Numbered from the stretch's first letter, positions 1 to 8,590 are shown. The stretch is DNA of 64,000 bases from Flavobacterium cerinum (GCF_024496085.1 NZ_CP101751.1:3658001-3722000), one strand, 5' to 3'. Program-made: numbers and translations. Notes: generated by a model not told the origin, from the sequence alone.

Positions 1-2
1 GA

Positions 3-956
3 ATCAACTATAAACCGTTTGAATACCCGGAGGTATTGCAGTTCACGGAAGCCATTAATAAATCGTACTGGGTACACAGTGAAGTCGATTTTACTGCGGA
101 TACTCAGGATTTTCACTCGCATCTGACCGAAGCTGAAAAAACAGCGATAAAGCACAGTTTATTAGCCATCGCACAGATTGAAGTAGCCGTAAAAAGTTTT
201 TGGGGTAATATATATGAACATTTTCCGAAGCCTGAATTTAACGGTCTGGGCAGTACGTTTGCCGAATGCGAATTCCGCCATTCAGAAGCTTATTCCCGTT
301 TACTGGAAGTATTGGGTTATAATGATGAATTTGAAAAATTACTGGACATTCCGGTGATCATGCAACGTGTAGATTACCTTTCGAATGTATTAAAAGACAC
401 CCGTTCTCAGGACAATAAAAAATATGTAGTAGCGCTTATTCTTTTTAGTATCCTGATCGAAAACGTATCACTATTCAGTCAGTTTGCGATCATTTTGGCC
501 TTTACCCGTTTTAAAGGGTATATGAAAAATGTAAGTAACATTATCGCCTGGACTTCTGTTGATGAACAAGTACACGCTAATGCCGGTATTTATATTGTAA
601 ATAAAATCCGCGAAGAGCACCCGGAATATTTTGATGCCGAAACAATTAACCTGATTCGCGAAAGTGTTAAAGATTCTATCGCAGTAGAATCTGATATTCT
701 GGACTGGATTTTTGAAAAAGGAGAAATTGAAATCATTAAAAAACACGATCTGGTTAATTTTATGAAGTTCCGTATTGACGAAAGTTTAGGTCAGATCGGC
801 ATTGAAAAAGTATTCCATGTTTCTCCTGAAGAATATCAGAAAATGGCCTGGTTTGAAGAAGAAGTATTCGCTAATAGTCTGGATGATTTTTTTGCTAAAC
901 GTCCGGTTGACTACACGAAACATGACAAAAGTATTACTGCCAACGATTTATTTTAA
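3..956 (+). CDS. nrdB: Class I ribonucleotide reductase beta subunit (5' end outside window)
   Basis: Small subunit of ribonucleotide reductase, which holds the diiron-tyrosyl radical cofactor needed to make dNTPs. The frame is open to the window edge (first visible residues INYKPFEYPE), so the TTG at 36 is internal and the true start lies upstream. Metal-ligand motifs are visible: EFRHSEAY (Glu, His, and the radical Tyr four residues after the His) and DEQVH (second Glu-x-x-His). The C-terminus is acidic and ends in Phe, as expected for the tail that docks on NrdA. It sits 15 bp before nrdA in the same direction, an nrdB-nrdA operon. Whether the missing N-terminus carries an ATP-cone cannot be seen. 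Confidence 0.95.
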   Translation: MNYKPFEYPEVLQFTEAINKSYWVHSEVDFTADTQDFHSHLTEAEKTAIKHSLLAIAQIEVAVKSFWGNIYEHFPKPEFNGLGSTFAECEFRHSEAYSRLLEVLGYNDEFEKLLDIPVIMQRVDYLSNVLKDTRSQDNKKYVVALILFSILIENVSLFSQFAIILAFTRFKGYMKNVSNIIAWTSVDEQVHANAGIYIVNKIREEHPEYFDAETINLIRESVKDSIAVESDILDWIFEKGEIEIIKKHDLVNFMKFRIDESLGQIGIEKVFHVSPEEYQKMAWFEEEVFANSLDDFFAKRPVDYTKHDKSITANDLF

Positions 957-971
957 TTTGAGTTTTTGATT

Positions 972-2669
972 ATGCAAGATATCCCACAAATAAATACTGA
1001 AATTGCAACCGACAATACACCATTACCGAAACTATGGTGGAAAAATTCGGAAAGCGAACAAATCTTAAACCGCGGTTACCTGCTGAAAGGAGAAACCGTA
1101 GAAGGTGCTATTGACCGTATTTGTAGTGCAGCGGCTCGCCGGTTGTTTCGTCCCGAGCTGAAAGAATCGTTTCAGGAAATGATCGAACGCGGCTGGATGA
1201 GTATTAGTTCTCCGGTATGGGCCAATATGGGAACCGAAAGAGGATTACCGATCTCTTGTTTTAATGTACATGTTCCGGATCATATAGAAGGGATTACCCA
1301 CAAATTGGGCGAAGTCATTATGCAAACGAAAATCGGAGGTGGTACTTCGGGTTATTTCGGAGAATTACGCGAACGCGGAAGTGCTGTAACCGATAACGGA
1401 AAAAGCAGTGGTTCGGTGAGCTTTATGAAATTGTTCGATACTGCTATGGACACCATTTCACAAGGTGGTGTACGCCGTGGTGCTTTTGCTGCTTACCTGG
1501 ATATTGATCACCCGGATATTGAAGAATTCCTGAAAATCAAAAACATCGGAAATCCGATCCAAAACCTTTTTACCGGTGTTTGTGTCCCGGATTACTGGAT
1601 GCAGGAAATGATTGAAGGTGACACAGATAAACGTCACGTATGGGCTAAAGTATTGGAAAGTCGTCAACAAAAAGGACTTCCTTATATTTTCTTTTCCGAC
1701 AATGTAAACAAAAATAAACCGCAGGTATACAAGGACAACAATATGCGTATCAATGCCAGTAATTTGTGCAGCGAGATCATGTTACCGTCTACAAAAGACG
1801 AATCCTTTATTTGTTGCCTGTCGTCTATGAACCTGGAATTGTATGACGAATGGAAAGACACTGAGGCCGTAAAACTGGCTATCTTTTTCCTGGATGCCGT
1901 ATTACAGGAATTTATAGAGAAAACGGAAGGTAATTATTACCTGACCGCTGCGAATAAGTTTGCCAAAAGACACCGCGCGCTTGGATTAGGCGTTTTAGGA
2001 TGGCACTCTTATCTGCAAAAAAATATGATTCCGTTCGAAGGAATGGAAGCTAAAATGAAAACAACTGAAATCTTTAAACACATTAGCGATAAAGCCGACA
2101 AAGCAACACAGGAACTGGCTCGTATTTACGGAGAACCGGAATTATTAAAAGGTTACGGACGTCGAAACACGACTACTTTAGCCATTGCTCCGACCACCTC
2201 ATCTTCTGCTATTTTAGGGCAAACTTCACCTGGAATTGAACCTTTTAGCAGTAATTATTACAAAGCCGGTTTGTCGAAAGGTAATTTTATGCGTAAAAAT
2301 AAATACCTGAAAAAACTGTTGGAAGAAAAAGGTCTTGACAATGAAGAAGTATGGCGTGAAATCATGCTAAACGGAGGAAGCGTACAACATATAAGCGGAC
2401 TTACACAGCAGGAAAAAGATGTTTTTAAAACGTTTAAAGAGATCAGCCAGCTGGAGATTATTCAACAGGCTGGTATTCGTCAGAAATTCGTAGATCAGGC
2501 ACAAAGCCTTAACTTAAATATCCCATCTGAATTACCGATTAAAGAGGTCAACAGTCTGCTAATCGAAGCCTGGAAACTGGGTGTAAAAACATTATATTAC
2601 CAACGTAGCCAAAGTGTTTCGAAAGAGTTTATCACGAATCTGGTGAGTTGCAGTAGCTGCGAATCGTAA
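972..2669 (+). CDS. nrdA: Class I ribonucleotide reductase alpha subunit
   Basis: Catalytic large subunit, reducing ribonucleoside diphosphates. ATG at 972 is preferred over an in-frame TTG at 966. The 565-residue protein keeps the core machinery: PISCFNVHV with the first redox Cys, NLCSEI (Asn, thiyl Cys, Glu), SFICCL with the partner Cys, a TLYYQR tyrosine pair for radical transfer, and a C-terminal CSSC tail that would be re-reduced by thioredoxin or glutaredoxin. It is much shorter than the 761-residue E. coli enzyme, and the N-terminus enters the core almost at once, so the N-terminal ATP-cone that senses ATP/dATP is absent. A strong terminator follows. Confidence 0.96.
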   Translation: MQDIPQINTEIATDNTPLPKLWWKNSESEQILNRGYLLKGETVEGAIDRICSAAARRLFRPELKESFQEMIERGWMSISSPVWANMGTERGLPISCFNVHVPDHIEGITHKLGEVIMQTKIGGGTSGYFGELRERGSAVTDNGKSSGSVSFMKLFDTAMDTISQGGVRRGAFAAYLDIDHPDIEEFLKIKNIGNPIQNLFTGVCVPDYWMQEMIEGDTDKRHVWAKVLESRQQKGLPYIFFSDNVNKNKPQVYKDNNMRINASNLCSEIMLPSTKDESFICCLSSMNLELYDEWKDTEAVKLAIFFLDAVLQEFIEKTEGNYYLTAANKFAKRHRALGLGVLGWHSYLQKNMIPFEGMEAKMKTTEIFKHISDKADKATQELARIYGEPELLKGYGRRNTTTLAIAPTTSSSAILGQTSPGIEPFSSNYYKAGLSKGNFMRKNKYLKKLLEEKGLDNEEVWREIMLNGGSVQHISGLTQQEKDVFKTFKEISQLEIIQQAGIRQKFVDQAQSLNLNIPSELPIKEVNSLLIEAWKLGVKTLYYQRSQSVSKEFITNLVSCSSCES

Positions 2670-2754
2670 TCAAAACTGCACACAATACAGATTATAAATC
2701 CGTACTATCTGTATAGCTTTGAATCCTGATTAAAAAACAAACCAATTATATCCT

Positions 2755-2788
2755 AGGGACTGTCTGACATATAAGACAGTCCCTTTTA
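2755..2788 (+). terminator. Rho-independent terminator after nrdA
   Basis: Perfect 11-bp arms AGGGACTGTCT (2755-2765) and AGACAGTCCCT (2774-2784) with an 8-base loop, followed by a T-rich run. It ends the nrdBA transcript. Confidence 0.88.
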
Positions 2789-2848
2789 TTTTATTCCTTT
2801 TCAGTATTAAATCGCAAAAAAATCATAAAAACATCTGTCTTTACATTT

Positions 2849-2864
2849 AAACATCTTATGTTTG
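2849..2864 (+). promoter_or_regulatory. GntR-type operator overlapping its own -7 element
   Basis: Inverted repeat AAACAT-CTT-ATGTTT (2849-2863). Its right arm overlaps TATGTTTG (2857-2864), a match to the Bacteroidota -7 consensus TAnnTTTG, with the ATG of the regulator at 2880. The same 15-bp repeat recurs at 3555-3569. An extra AAACAT half-site lies at 2829-2834. Inferred to be an autoregulatory site. Confidence 0.7.
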
Positions 2865-2879
2865 TGTAAAATCGGACTT

Positions 2880-3521
2880 ATGAAACTGTATACCAAGATT
2901 GTTAATCATATTAAAGAAGACATTGCCAACGGTGTTTATCAACCCGGTGAAAAAATCCCGGCCGAACCGGAATTAATGGAAAAATATGGTGTGGGACGCT
3001 CGACTATACGGGAAGCGATTAAAACACTGGCTATTTCGGGAATCCTTAATGTTAAGCAAGGTTCAGGGACAACGGTAACCGGAAACTATCGGGAACTGAA
3101 TATGGAACAACGGCTGCAACGGGCTGATTTTGAAGAAATAAATTCAGTTCGAAAATTACTCGAAGAAGAAATTATCCGTCTGGCAACTGTAAACCGTACG
3201 GAACAACAACTTATCGAAATCAAGCAATGCCTTGAAAAGCGAAAAACAGCCATTCTTTCAGAAAAGCCGGAAGAATGTGCCAATGCAGATATTGACTTCC
3301 ATATGGCTATTGCTTTCGCATCCGGCAATAAGGTTTTAGCCGAATTATACTATGGTTTTACCGTTATTCTTCGCAATTTCTTTACTGCTCGGGAACCAAA
3401 AGGAATCAGTAGGTTTGCCATGAATCATCACCTGCATGAACAATTATTTCTGGCGATACAGGAGCAAAATGAAAATGCCGGAATCGAATTACTTCGCCAA
3501 TTATTAAATGCTAATTATTAG
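2880..3521 (+). CDS. GntR/FadR-family transcriptional regulator
   Basis: A 213-residue regulator with an N-terminal winged helix (YTKIVNHIKEDI, PGEKIPAEPEL, YGVGRSTIREAI in the first 50 residues) and a C-terminal all-helical FCD-type ligand domain, so it belongs to the FadR subgroup. ATG at 2880 is chosen because an upstream TTG at 2862 lies inside the promoter. The downstream permease pair has the same inverted repeat in its promoter, so this protein probably controls both itself and that transporter in response to a small carboxylate or sulfonate-like ligand. The ligand cannot be read from sequence. Confidence 0.9.
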   Translation: MKLYTKIVNHIKEDIANGVYQPGEKIPAEPELMEKYGVGRSTIREAIKTLAISGILNVKQGSGTTVTGNYRELNMEQRLQRADFEEINSVRKLLEEEIIRLATVNRTEQQLIEIKQCLEKRKTAILSEKPEECANADIDFHMAIAFASGNKVLAELYYGFTVILRNFFTAREPKGISRFAMNHHLHEQLFLAIQEQNENAGIELLRQLLNANY

Positions 3522-3554
3522 ATAGCGATGTTAAATTTATTCCAAAATCAACTA

Positions 3555-3590
3555 AAACATCATATGTTTAAACAAAAGAGCGTACGTTTG
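3555..3590 (+). promoter_or_regulatory. Operator plus promoter of the TSUP permease operon
   Basis: Inverted repeat AAACAT-CAT-ATGTTT at 3555-3569 matches the regulator's own operator with the same 3-bp spacer. TACGTTTG at 3583-3590 fits TAnnTTTG, so the repeat lies about where the -33 element should be. ATG follows at 3630. Inferred target of the GntR protein encoded just upstream. Confidence 0.7.
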
Positions 3591-3629
3591 TATTCAATTT
3601 AACGAGACTCGTAATTAAATAACCTTATT

Positions 3630-4463
3630 ATGTCAATACTTACCTTTACCCTTATCCTTTTACTGGGTGCCTATCTGGCCGGGCTTTTAGGATCACTGAC
3701 CGGTTTGGGCGGCGGTGTGGTAGTGATACCCTTGCTGACACTTGTTTTCGGCGTTGATATCCGCTATGCCATCGGAGCTGCTTTACTGGCTTCAATCGCA
3801 ACCTCATCCGGTTCTGCCAGTGCTTATGTAAAAGAAGGAATTACCAACATCCGCCTGGGTATGTTTTTGGAAATTGCCACAACCATTGGTGCAGTAATCG
3901 GAGCTTTGATAGCGGTTTATACGCCTACAAATACAATTGCTATGCTATTCGGTTTTGTTCTGATTTTTTCAGCGGCAATGACGTTGCGAAAAAAGAACCA
4001 ATCGGCTTTAACAGAAGGAAGTCCGCTTTCTTATAAATTAAAATTAAACAGTACGTATCCCACTCCAAACGGAGAAGTTCCGTATAAGTTAAAAAATATC
4101 GGAGCCGGTTTTTCTATTATGACAGTTGCCGGTGTGCTATCCGGTTTATTAGGAATCGGTTCCGGAGCTTTAAAAGTACTCGCAATGGATGCCACGATGC
4201 ATATTCCTTTTAAGGTGAGTACAACAACCAGTAATTTTATGATTGGGGTTACAGCCGCTGCCAGTGCTGTGGTCTATCTGCAAAGAGGTTATATGGATCC
4301 GGGAATTGCCTTTCCGGTAATCATAGGAGTATTGGCCGGCGCTTTTACCGGTTCTAAATTACTGACCCGAATGGATCCGAAAGTATTGCGTATCATTTTC
4401 TGTGTTGCAATAACATTTGTCGCTTTGGAAATGATTTATAACGGTTATCATCATAAATTCTAA
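3630..4463 (+). CDS. TauE/SafE (TSUP) family membrane permease
   Basis: A 277-residue inner-membrane protein of the TSUP family, whose members export or import sulfite, organosulfonates or other small anions. The N-terminus has the typical glycine-rich first helix and re-entrant motif (GSLTGLGGGVVVIPLL), and the motif is repeated in the second half (GLLGIGSGALKVLAM), consistent with an internal duplication and about eight membrane segments. It is 11 bp from a DUF1634 gene, a partner often found beside these permeases. The operator at 3555 points to control by the adjacent GntR protein. The substrate is unknown. Confidence 0.9.
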   Translation: MSILTFTLILLLGAYLAGLLGSLTGLGGGVVVIPLLTLVFGVDIRYAIGAALLASIATSSGSASAYVKEGITNIRLGMFLEIATTIGAVIGALIAVYTPTNTIAMLFGFVLIFSAAMTLRKKNQSALTEGSPLSYKLKLNSTYPTPNGEVPYKLKNIGAGFSIMTVAGVLSGLLGIGSGALKVLAMDATMHIPFKVSTTTSNFMIGVTAAASAVVYLQRGYMDPGIAFPVIIGVLAGAFTGSKLLTRMDPKVLRIIFCVAITFVALEMIYNGYHHKF

Positions 4464-4474
4464 AAACGCATCCT

Positions 4475-4861
4475 ATGAAAAAACTAATTTCTGATACTGA
4501 TGTACAGCAACTGGTGGGTCAGGTATTGCGCTATGGTGTTTTAACCGCTTGTTTCCTGGCTATTGCCGGCGGAGTTGCTTACTTACTTCATCATGGCGGA
4601 TCTGACGTGCCGTCTTATCATGAATTTAAGGGCGAAGGTGCCGGTTATACCACTTTCGAAGGAATTATTAAAGGCGCTTTAGCCTTACATCCGACGGAAA
4701 TCATTCAATTCGGCGTACTGGCGCTCATCGCAACCCCGATACTTCGTGTTATCTTATCGCTGATCGCATTTATTCTTGAAAAAGATAAAATGTACATCAT
4801 TATTACCCTTATTGTACTAAGCATCATTATGACCAGTATTTTCGGCGGATTAAAGGTATAG
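4475..4861 (+). CDS. DUF1634 membrane protein, partner of the TSUP permease
   Basis: A 128-residue protein with three predicted membrane helices: about residues 16-39, 70-92 and 100-124. The short loop after helix 1 and the GALALHPTEIIQFGVLAL segment are typical of DUF1634. It starts 11 bp after the permease stop, so the two are co-transcribed. DUF1634 has no established biochemical function. The context suggests an accessory or small subunit of the transporter. Confidence 0.85.
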   Translation: MKKLISDTDVQQLVGQVLRYGVLTACFLAIAGGVAYLLHHGGSDVPSYHEFKGEGAGYTTFEGIIKGALALHPTEIIQFGVLALIATPILRVILSLIAFILEKDKMYIIITLIVLSIIMTSIFGGLKV

Positions 4862-4960
4862 ATACAACATGAATTTAACATTCTTTTCCTGTTGAATTGG
4901 TACATTTGAAAAAGCGGTATTTCTGCCGCCCTACTAACATTATTTAATACATTATAACTC

Positions 4961-5812
4961 ATGCATACAAACGTTAAAGATTATACCCTTAACAACGGCG
5001 TTACGATTCCTGAAATCGGATTCGGAACCTGGCAAACTCCGGATGGAGCAACAGCTGTTCAAGCTGTAAAATCGGCTTTAGAAAACGGTTATCGCCATAT
5101 TGATACCGCAGCAATCTACGGAAATGAAAAAAGTATCGGGCAGGCTATCGCCGATTCCGGTATTGACCGTAACGATTTGTTTTTAACCAGTAAGCTATGG
5201 AATTCTGAGCGCGGTTATGAAAGCACATTAAAAGCTTTTGAAAAAACAGTAAGCGATTTACAAACTGATTATTTGGATTTATACCTGATTCACTGGCCGG
5301 CAAATGCAAAACAATTTTCCGATTGGAAACAAAAAAATGCCGATACCTGGCGTGCTTTTGAAAAGCTATATCAGGACGGAAAAATAAAAGCCATCGGAAT
5401 AAGTAATTTTATGGTACACCATCTGGAAGCTTTACTGGAAACAGCAACCGTGAAACCGGTGATCAACCAGATTGAATACCATCCGGGTTATATGCAGGCT
5501 GATGTAGTCGCTTTTTGTAAAGAACGCGATATCCTGATCGAAGCCTGGTCGCCACTGGGAACCGGAAAAATGCTGAACGATCCTACCTTATTGGATATCG
5601 CTTCACAATACAATGTTTCCGTAGCTCAATTATGTATCCGTTGGTGTTTACAAAACGGAACATTACCGTTACCGAAATCAATCACTCCGGAACGAATCAA
5701 ACAAAATCTGGATGTTTATCATTTCGAGATTTCGGAAAATGATATGAAACGAATTGATGCCTTACCTTACATCGGCGGATCCGGTTTACTTCCGGATGAA
5801 GTGGATTTCTAA
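4961..5812 (+). CDS. Aldo/keto reductase
   Basis: A 283-residue NADPH-dependent oxidoreductase with the (beta/alpha)8 fold, about the usual length for the family. The catalytic tetrad is complete: Asp and Tyr in DTAAIYGNE, Lys in TSKLW, and His in LIHWPA. The cofactor-binding segment LPKSITPERIKQNLDV is also present. It resembles the 2,5-diketo-gluconate reductase/YtbE type rather than a sugar reductase of known substrate. It stands alone, 99 bp after the DUF1634 gene, and ends in a terminator shared with the convergent dapB homologue. Confidence 0.92.
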   Translation: MHTNVKDYTLNNGVTIPEIGFGTWQTPDGATAVQAVKSALENGYRHIDTAAIYGNEKSIGQAIADSGIDRNDLFLTSKLWNSERGYESTLKAFEKTVSDLQTDYLDLYLIHWPANAKQFSDWKQKNADTWRAFEKLYQDGKIKAIGISNFMVHHLEALLETATVKPVINQIEYHPGYMQADVVAFCKERDILIEAWSPLGTGKMLNDPTLLDIASQYNVSVAQLCIRWCLQNGTLPLPKSITPERIKQNLDVYHFEISENDMKRIDALPYIGGSGLLPDEVDF

Positions 5813-5825
5813 AATAAACTTTCCC

Positions 5826-5856
5826 AACCGGACCGGCTCTAAAACCGGTCCGGTTT
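5826..5856. terminator. Bidirectional terminator between convergent genes
   Basis: Arms AACCGGACCGG (5826-5836) and CCGGTCCGGTT (5845-5855) with an 8-base loop. It sits between the aldo/keto reductase stop (5812) and the dapB-like stop (5858), and A/T-rich sequence on both sides could serve both directions. Confidence 0.8.
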
Positions 5857-5857
5857 A

Positions 5858-6658
5858 TTATTCCATCACGCTATCCAGTCCGCGTTTAAAACCTTTAAAG
5901 CTTCCTACTTTTTTAATCGCCAGTAATCCCCCTTTAACATACGGTTCGGCTCCTGTTCCGGAATCATGCCGAATGGTTAATCTTTCATCTGTTAGTCCGA
6001 AAATAGTTTCTACCGAAATCGTATAACTCGGCAAACGCAATGCATGTACCCGTACTCCGTTGATTTTAGCGCCCCAGGTTCCGGGTGTTCCGATCCGTTC
6101 ACTTTCAGCAATCGTTTCATTCGGTAGCTGAACATCCGATAAGCGTTTTACCAGTTCGCGTACCGTTCCGCTTGGCGCATCCGCTTTGTGATCATCCGCA
6201 TAATCGATCACTTCAAAATTCGGAATATATTTTGCCGCCATTTCGGAGAATTTCTGTAATAAAACAGCTGTAATCGCAAAATTTCCTACGGCCAGTACCG
6301 ATACCTGATATTGTTCCGCTAAAGCCGCAATCTCCTTATAATCATCGTCTGTTAAACCGGAAGTTCCGATTACCACATTTACCCCTTTTTGAATCGCTGC
6401 CATGACATTCGCTTTGGCACTTTCCGGTTTTGTAAATTCGACAAAAACATCACAATTTATTTCAGTCAATGCAGCTGCAACCGTTTCATATACGGGAATC
6501 GGCTCTGTTTCCAATTCCAACAACATCGCTAAATCTGCTCCTTTCGCTTTTCTGGAAATACCGGCTACTAATTGTAATTCCGGATCGGCAGTCACGCCTT
6601 TACTTAATGCCGAACCTGCCCAACCTGTTGCTCCGGCTATACATACTCTTATTTTCAT
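5858..6658 (-). CDS. dapB: 4-hydroxy-tetrahydrodipicolinate reductase homologue
   Basis: A 266-residue DapB-family enzyme, which reduces hydroxy-tetrahydrodipicolinate with NAD(P)H in the lysine/diaminopimelate pathway. The N-terminal Rossmann motif CIAGATGWAGS and the substrate-binding signature KADAPSGT are present, as are VIGTSGLTDDD and AVGNFA of the hinge region. The usual basic HHRHK run before DAPSGT is replaced by YADDHK. It stands alone and not in a lysine operon, and flavobacteria often carry a second, shorter dapB elsewhere, so it may be a paralogue with altered specificity. Convergent with the aldo/keto reductase. Confidence 0.82.
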   Translation of the reverse strand: MKIRVCIAGATGWAGSALSKGVTADPELQLVAGISRKAKGADLAMLLELETEPIPVYETVAAALTEINCDVFVEFTKPESAKANVMAAIQKGVNVVIGTSGLTDDDYKEIAALAEQYQVSVLAVGNFAITAVLLQKFSEMAAKYIPNFEVIDYADDHKADAPSGTVRELVKRLSDVQLPNETIAESERIGTPGTWGAKINGVRVHALRLPSYTISVETIFGLTDERLTIRHDSGTGAEPYVKGGLLAIKKVGSFKGFKRGLDSVME

Positions 6659-7008
6659 GGTCTTTTTATTTTAAAGTTACGGTTTTTAACGTTTCTGAAA
6701 ACAATCTTATACCCGAATTAAGTATCCTATTATCTTCCGTTAAAAAATCATTATCAATACCAAAATGCCTCTGTTTTATTTCTGTTTCCGTTACTAATTG
6801 TGTAAATTTAACCTAAAGCTATTCCGAAAATTTTCTGTGCTAAGTCTTTCTTCCTGTAAAGTATTCCGGGAATCGTCTCGTTGTTTTACGTGATTCTCCT
6901 ATCTGTTTGCTTTCGCTAATAGTATGGCATAAGACAAAGTCACAGTACTTGCAGGAAATACTATTTCCTCATTTAAAGATCGATTCTATAACTTAAAAAA
7001 CATACAAC
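6659..7008. other. 350-bp intergenic region between divergent genes
   Basis: Lies between the dapB homologue (minus) and the hydroxyacyl-CoA dehydrogenase (plus). I see no reliable TAnnTTTG element in either direction. The right half has a possible folded segment: TTCCTGTAAAGTA (6851-6863) nearly complements TACTTGCAGGAA (6946-6957), and it encloses a smaller stem GGGAATC/GATTC. This could be a leader structure or small RNA. Evidence is weak. Confidence 0.35.
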
Positions 7009-7905
7009 ATGAAAATTCAACTTGTAACGGTAGCCGGAAGCGGTGTTTTGGGAACTCAGATTGCTTTCCAAACGGCTTTTCACGGTTACATGGTAAACGT
7101 TTATGATATTAGTGATGCCCTACTGGAAAAAGCCAAAACAACTTTTTCAAAATTAGGAGAAGCCTATCAACAGGATTTAAAAGCCACGCCCGAGCAAATT
7201 GAAAAGACATTGCAAAATATCCATTATTTTTCGGACCTTGCTGAAGCTGTTCACAACACCGATTTACTGATTGAAGCGGTTCCGGAAAATCCGTCTATTA
7301 AAATCGATTTTTATCAAAAACTAGCTGCTGTAGCTCCGCAAAAAACCATTTTTGCATCAAACTCATCTACTCTTTTACCCAGTCAGTTTGCCGCAGCTAC
7401 AGGTCGGCCGAAACAATTTTTAGCACTGCATTTCGCTAATGAAATCTGGAAGCACAATACCGCTGAGATTATGGGGCATTCGGGAACAGATGCAAAGGTT
7501 TTTGATACCGTAGTAGCCTTCGCTAAATCAATCGGAATGGTTGCCTTACCACTGCATAAAGAACAACCGGGATATATTGTTAATTCTTTATTAGTCCCTT
7601 TATTAGGGGCGGGTCTCGGATTATTGGTTAAAGGGGTTGCCGATGTAGAAACGATTGACAAAACCTGGATGGTTGCTACCGGTGCGCCGGTTGGACCGTT
7701 TGGAATATTGGATGTCGTTGGTATTACAACCGCTTATAATATCAATAAAATTACAGCCGAAAAAACAAAAAACGGTAACGAACAAAAAGTGGTAGACTAT
7801 CTGAAAACTCATTTTATCGATACCGGGAAATTGGGTGTCGCAACCGGAGAAGGATTCTATAAATATCCTAATCCCGCCTATCTTGATCCTGATTTTTTAA
7901 AATAA
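7009..7905 (+). CDS. 3-hydroxyacyl-CoA dehydrogenase
   Basis: A 298-residue short-form dehydrogenase that oxidises L-3-hydroxyacyl-CoA with NAD, as in beta-oxidation or 3-hydroxybutyryl-CoA metabolism. The N-terminal NAD site is GSGVLGTQIA. Conserved segments follow: ASNSSTLLPSQ, then the catalytic His in LHFANEIW paired with Glu in HNTAEIM about 12 residues later, and the GEGFYKYPNP motif near the C-terminus. It lacks the hydratase domain of FadB-type multifunctional proteins. Monocistronic here, with a RAYT gene 73 bp downstream. Confidence 0.92.
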   Translation: MKIQLVTVAGSGVLGTQIAFQTAFHGYMVNVYDISDALLEKAKTTFSKLGEAYQQDLKATPEQIEKTLQNIHYFSDLAEAVHNTDLLIEAVPENPSIKIDFYQKLAAVAPQKTIFASNSSTLLPSQFAAATGRPKQFLALHFANEIWKHNTAEIMGHSGTDAKVFDTVVAFAKSIGMVALPLHKEQPGYIVNSLLVPLLGAGLGLLVKGVADVETIDKTWMVATGAPVGPFGILDVVGITTAYNINKITAEKTKNGNEQKVVDYLKTHFIDTGKLGVATGEGFYKYPNPAYLDPDFLK

Positions 7906-7920
7906 AACGGCTATACGGCT

Positions 7921-7960
7921 ACGCAAAGTCGCTGCTATGCAAAGTCTCCTGACTTTGCGT
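7921..7960. repeat. REP-like hairpin upstream of the RAYT gene
   Basis: A half-site ACGCAAAGTC (7921-7930) is followed by a full hairpin with arms GCAAAGTC (7939-7946) and GACTTTGC (7951-7958) and a TCCT loop. The same stem occurs in the clusters at 8591-8671 and 12372-12480. It lies 18 bp before the transposase start. Confidence 0.85.
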
Positions 7961-7978
7961 AAAATTAAAAACTAAGAA

Positions 7979-8587
7979 ATGAAAGAAGGTTATACAATAA
8001 AAAATCAAGAGAAACCGCACTTTATTACTTGTACAGTAGTAGATTGGATAGATATCTTCACAAGAAAAGTTTATAAAGATATTGTGGTTTCCTCTTTAGA
8101 TTATTGTATAAAAGAAAAAAGAATGGTATTGTATGGTTACGTAATCATGAGTAATCACATTCATTTAATAGTACAATCGAAAGAAGGCAAATTATCCGAT
8201 TTGATAAGGGATTTTAAAAAATTTACAAGCAGAAATATTTTAAAAGCTATACAAACAGAACCTGAAAGCAGAAGACAATGGATGCTCGATTTATTTAAAA
8301 AAGCTATAGAAAGCCATAGCAGAAATAAGAATTATCAGTTTTGGCAATATGGAAATCATGCAGAAGAAATATACACCTTACATTTTATGTGGGTTAAATT
8401 AAACTACATACACCTCAACCCAATAAGAGCAGGAATTGTGGAAAAAGCACAACATTATATATATTCCTCAGCTAGCAATTATACAAATAACAAAGGATTA
8501 TTAAAAGTTGAATTGGTCGATAATCCCAAAATTGATGCACCAAAAAAGAATGAATTTTGGAAGTATAATCATTATGATGAAAAATAG
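7979..8587 (+). CDS. REP-associated tyrosine transposase (RAYT, Y1/IS200-like)
   Basis: A 202-residue single-copy transposase-like protein of the Y1_Tnp/HUH family. The metal-binding His-x-His is in NHIHLIV at about residue 60, and the nucleophile Tyr is probably in the LNYIHLNPIRAGIV helix at about residue 140. Members of the RAYT class nick or bind REP hairpins at host intergenic sites. Here hairpins with a GCAAAGTC/GACTTTGC stem flank both sides of the gene. Codon use is more A-rich than in its neighbours (many AGA and ATA), suggesting separate ancestry. Mechanism is inferred from the family. Confidence 0.9.
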   Translation: MKEGYTIKNQEKPHFITCTVVDWIDIFTRKVYKDIVVSSLDYCIKEKRMVLYGYVIMSNHIHLIVQSKEGKLSDLIRDFKKFTSRNILKAIQTEPESRRQWMLDLFKKAIESHSRNKNYQFWQYGNHAEEIYTLHFMWVKLNYIHLNPIRAGIVEKAQHYIYSSASNYTNNKGLLKVELVDNPKIDAPKKNEFWKYNHYDEK

Positions 8588-8590
8588 TTT

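Noticed and set aside
471..746. Antisense open frame inside nrdB and the many similar frames elsewhere
   Set aside because: They are shadows of strongly supported genes, have no family features and no ribosome-binding or promoter context.
6845..6965. 6S RNA gene
   Set aside because: The fold is shorter than known 6S RNAs, and no conserved central bubble sequence is recognisable; kept only as a weak structured-RNA candidate.
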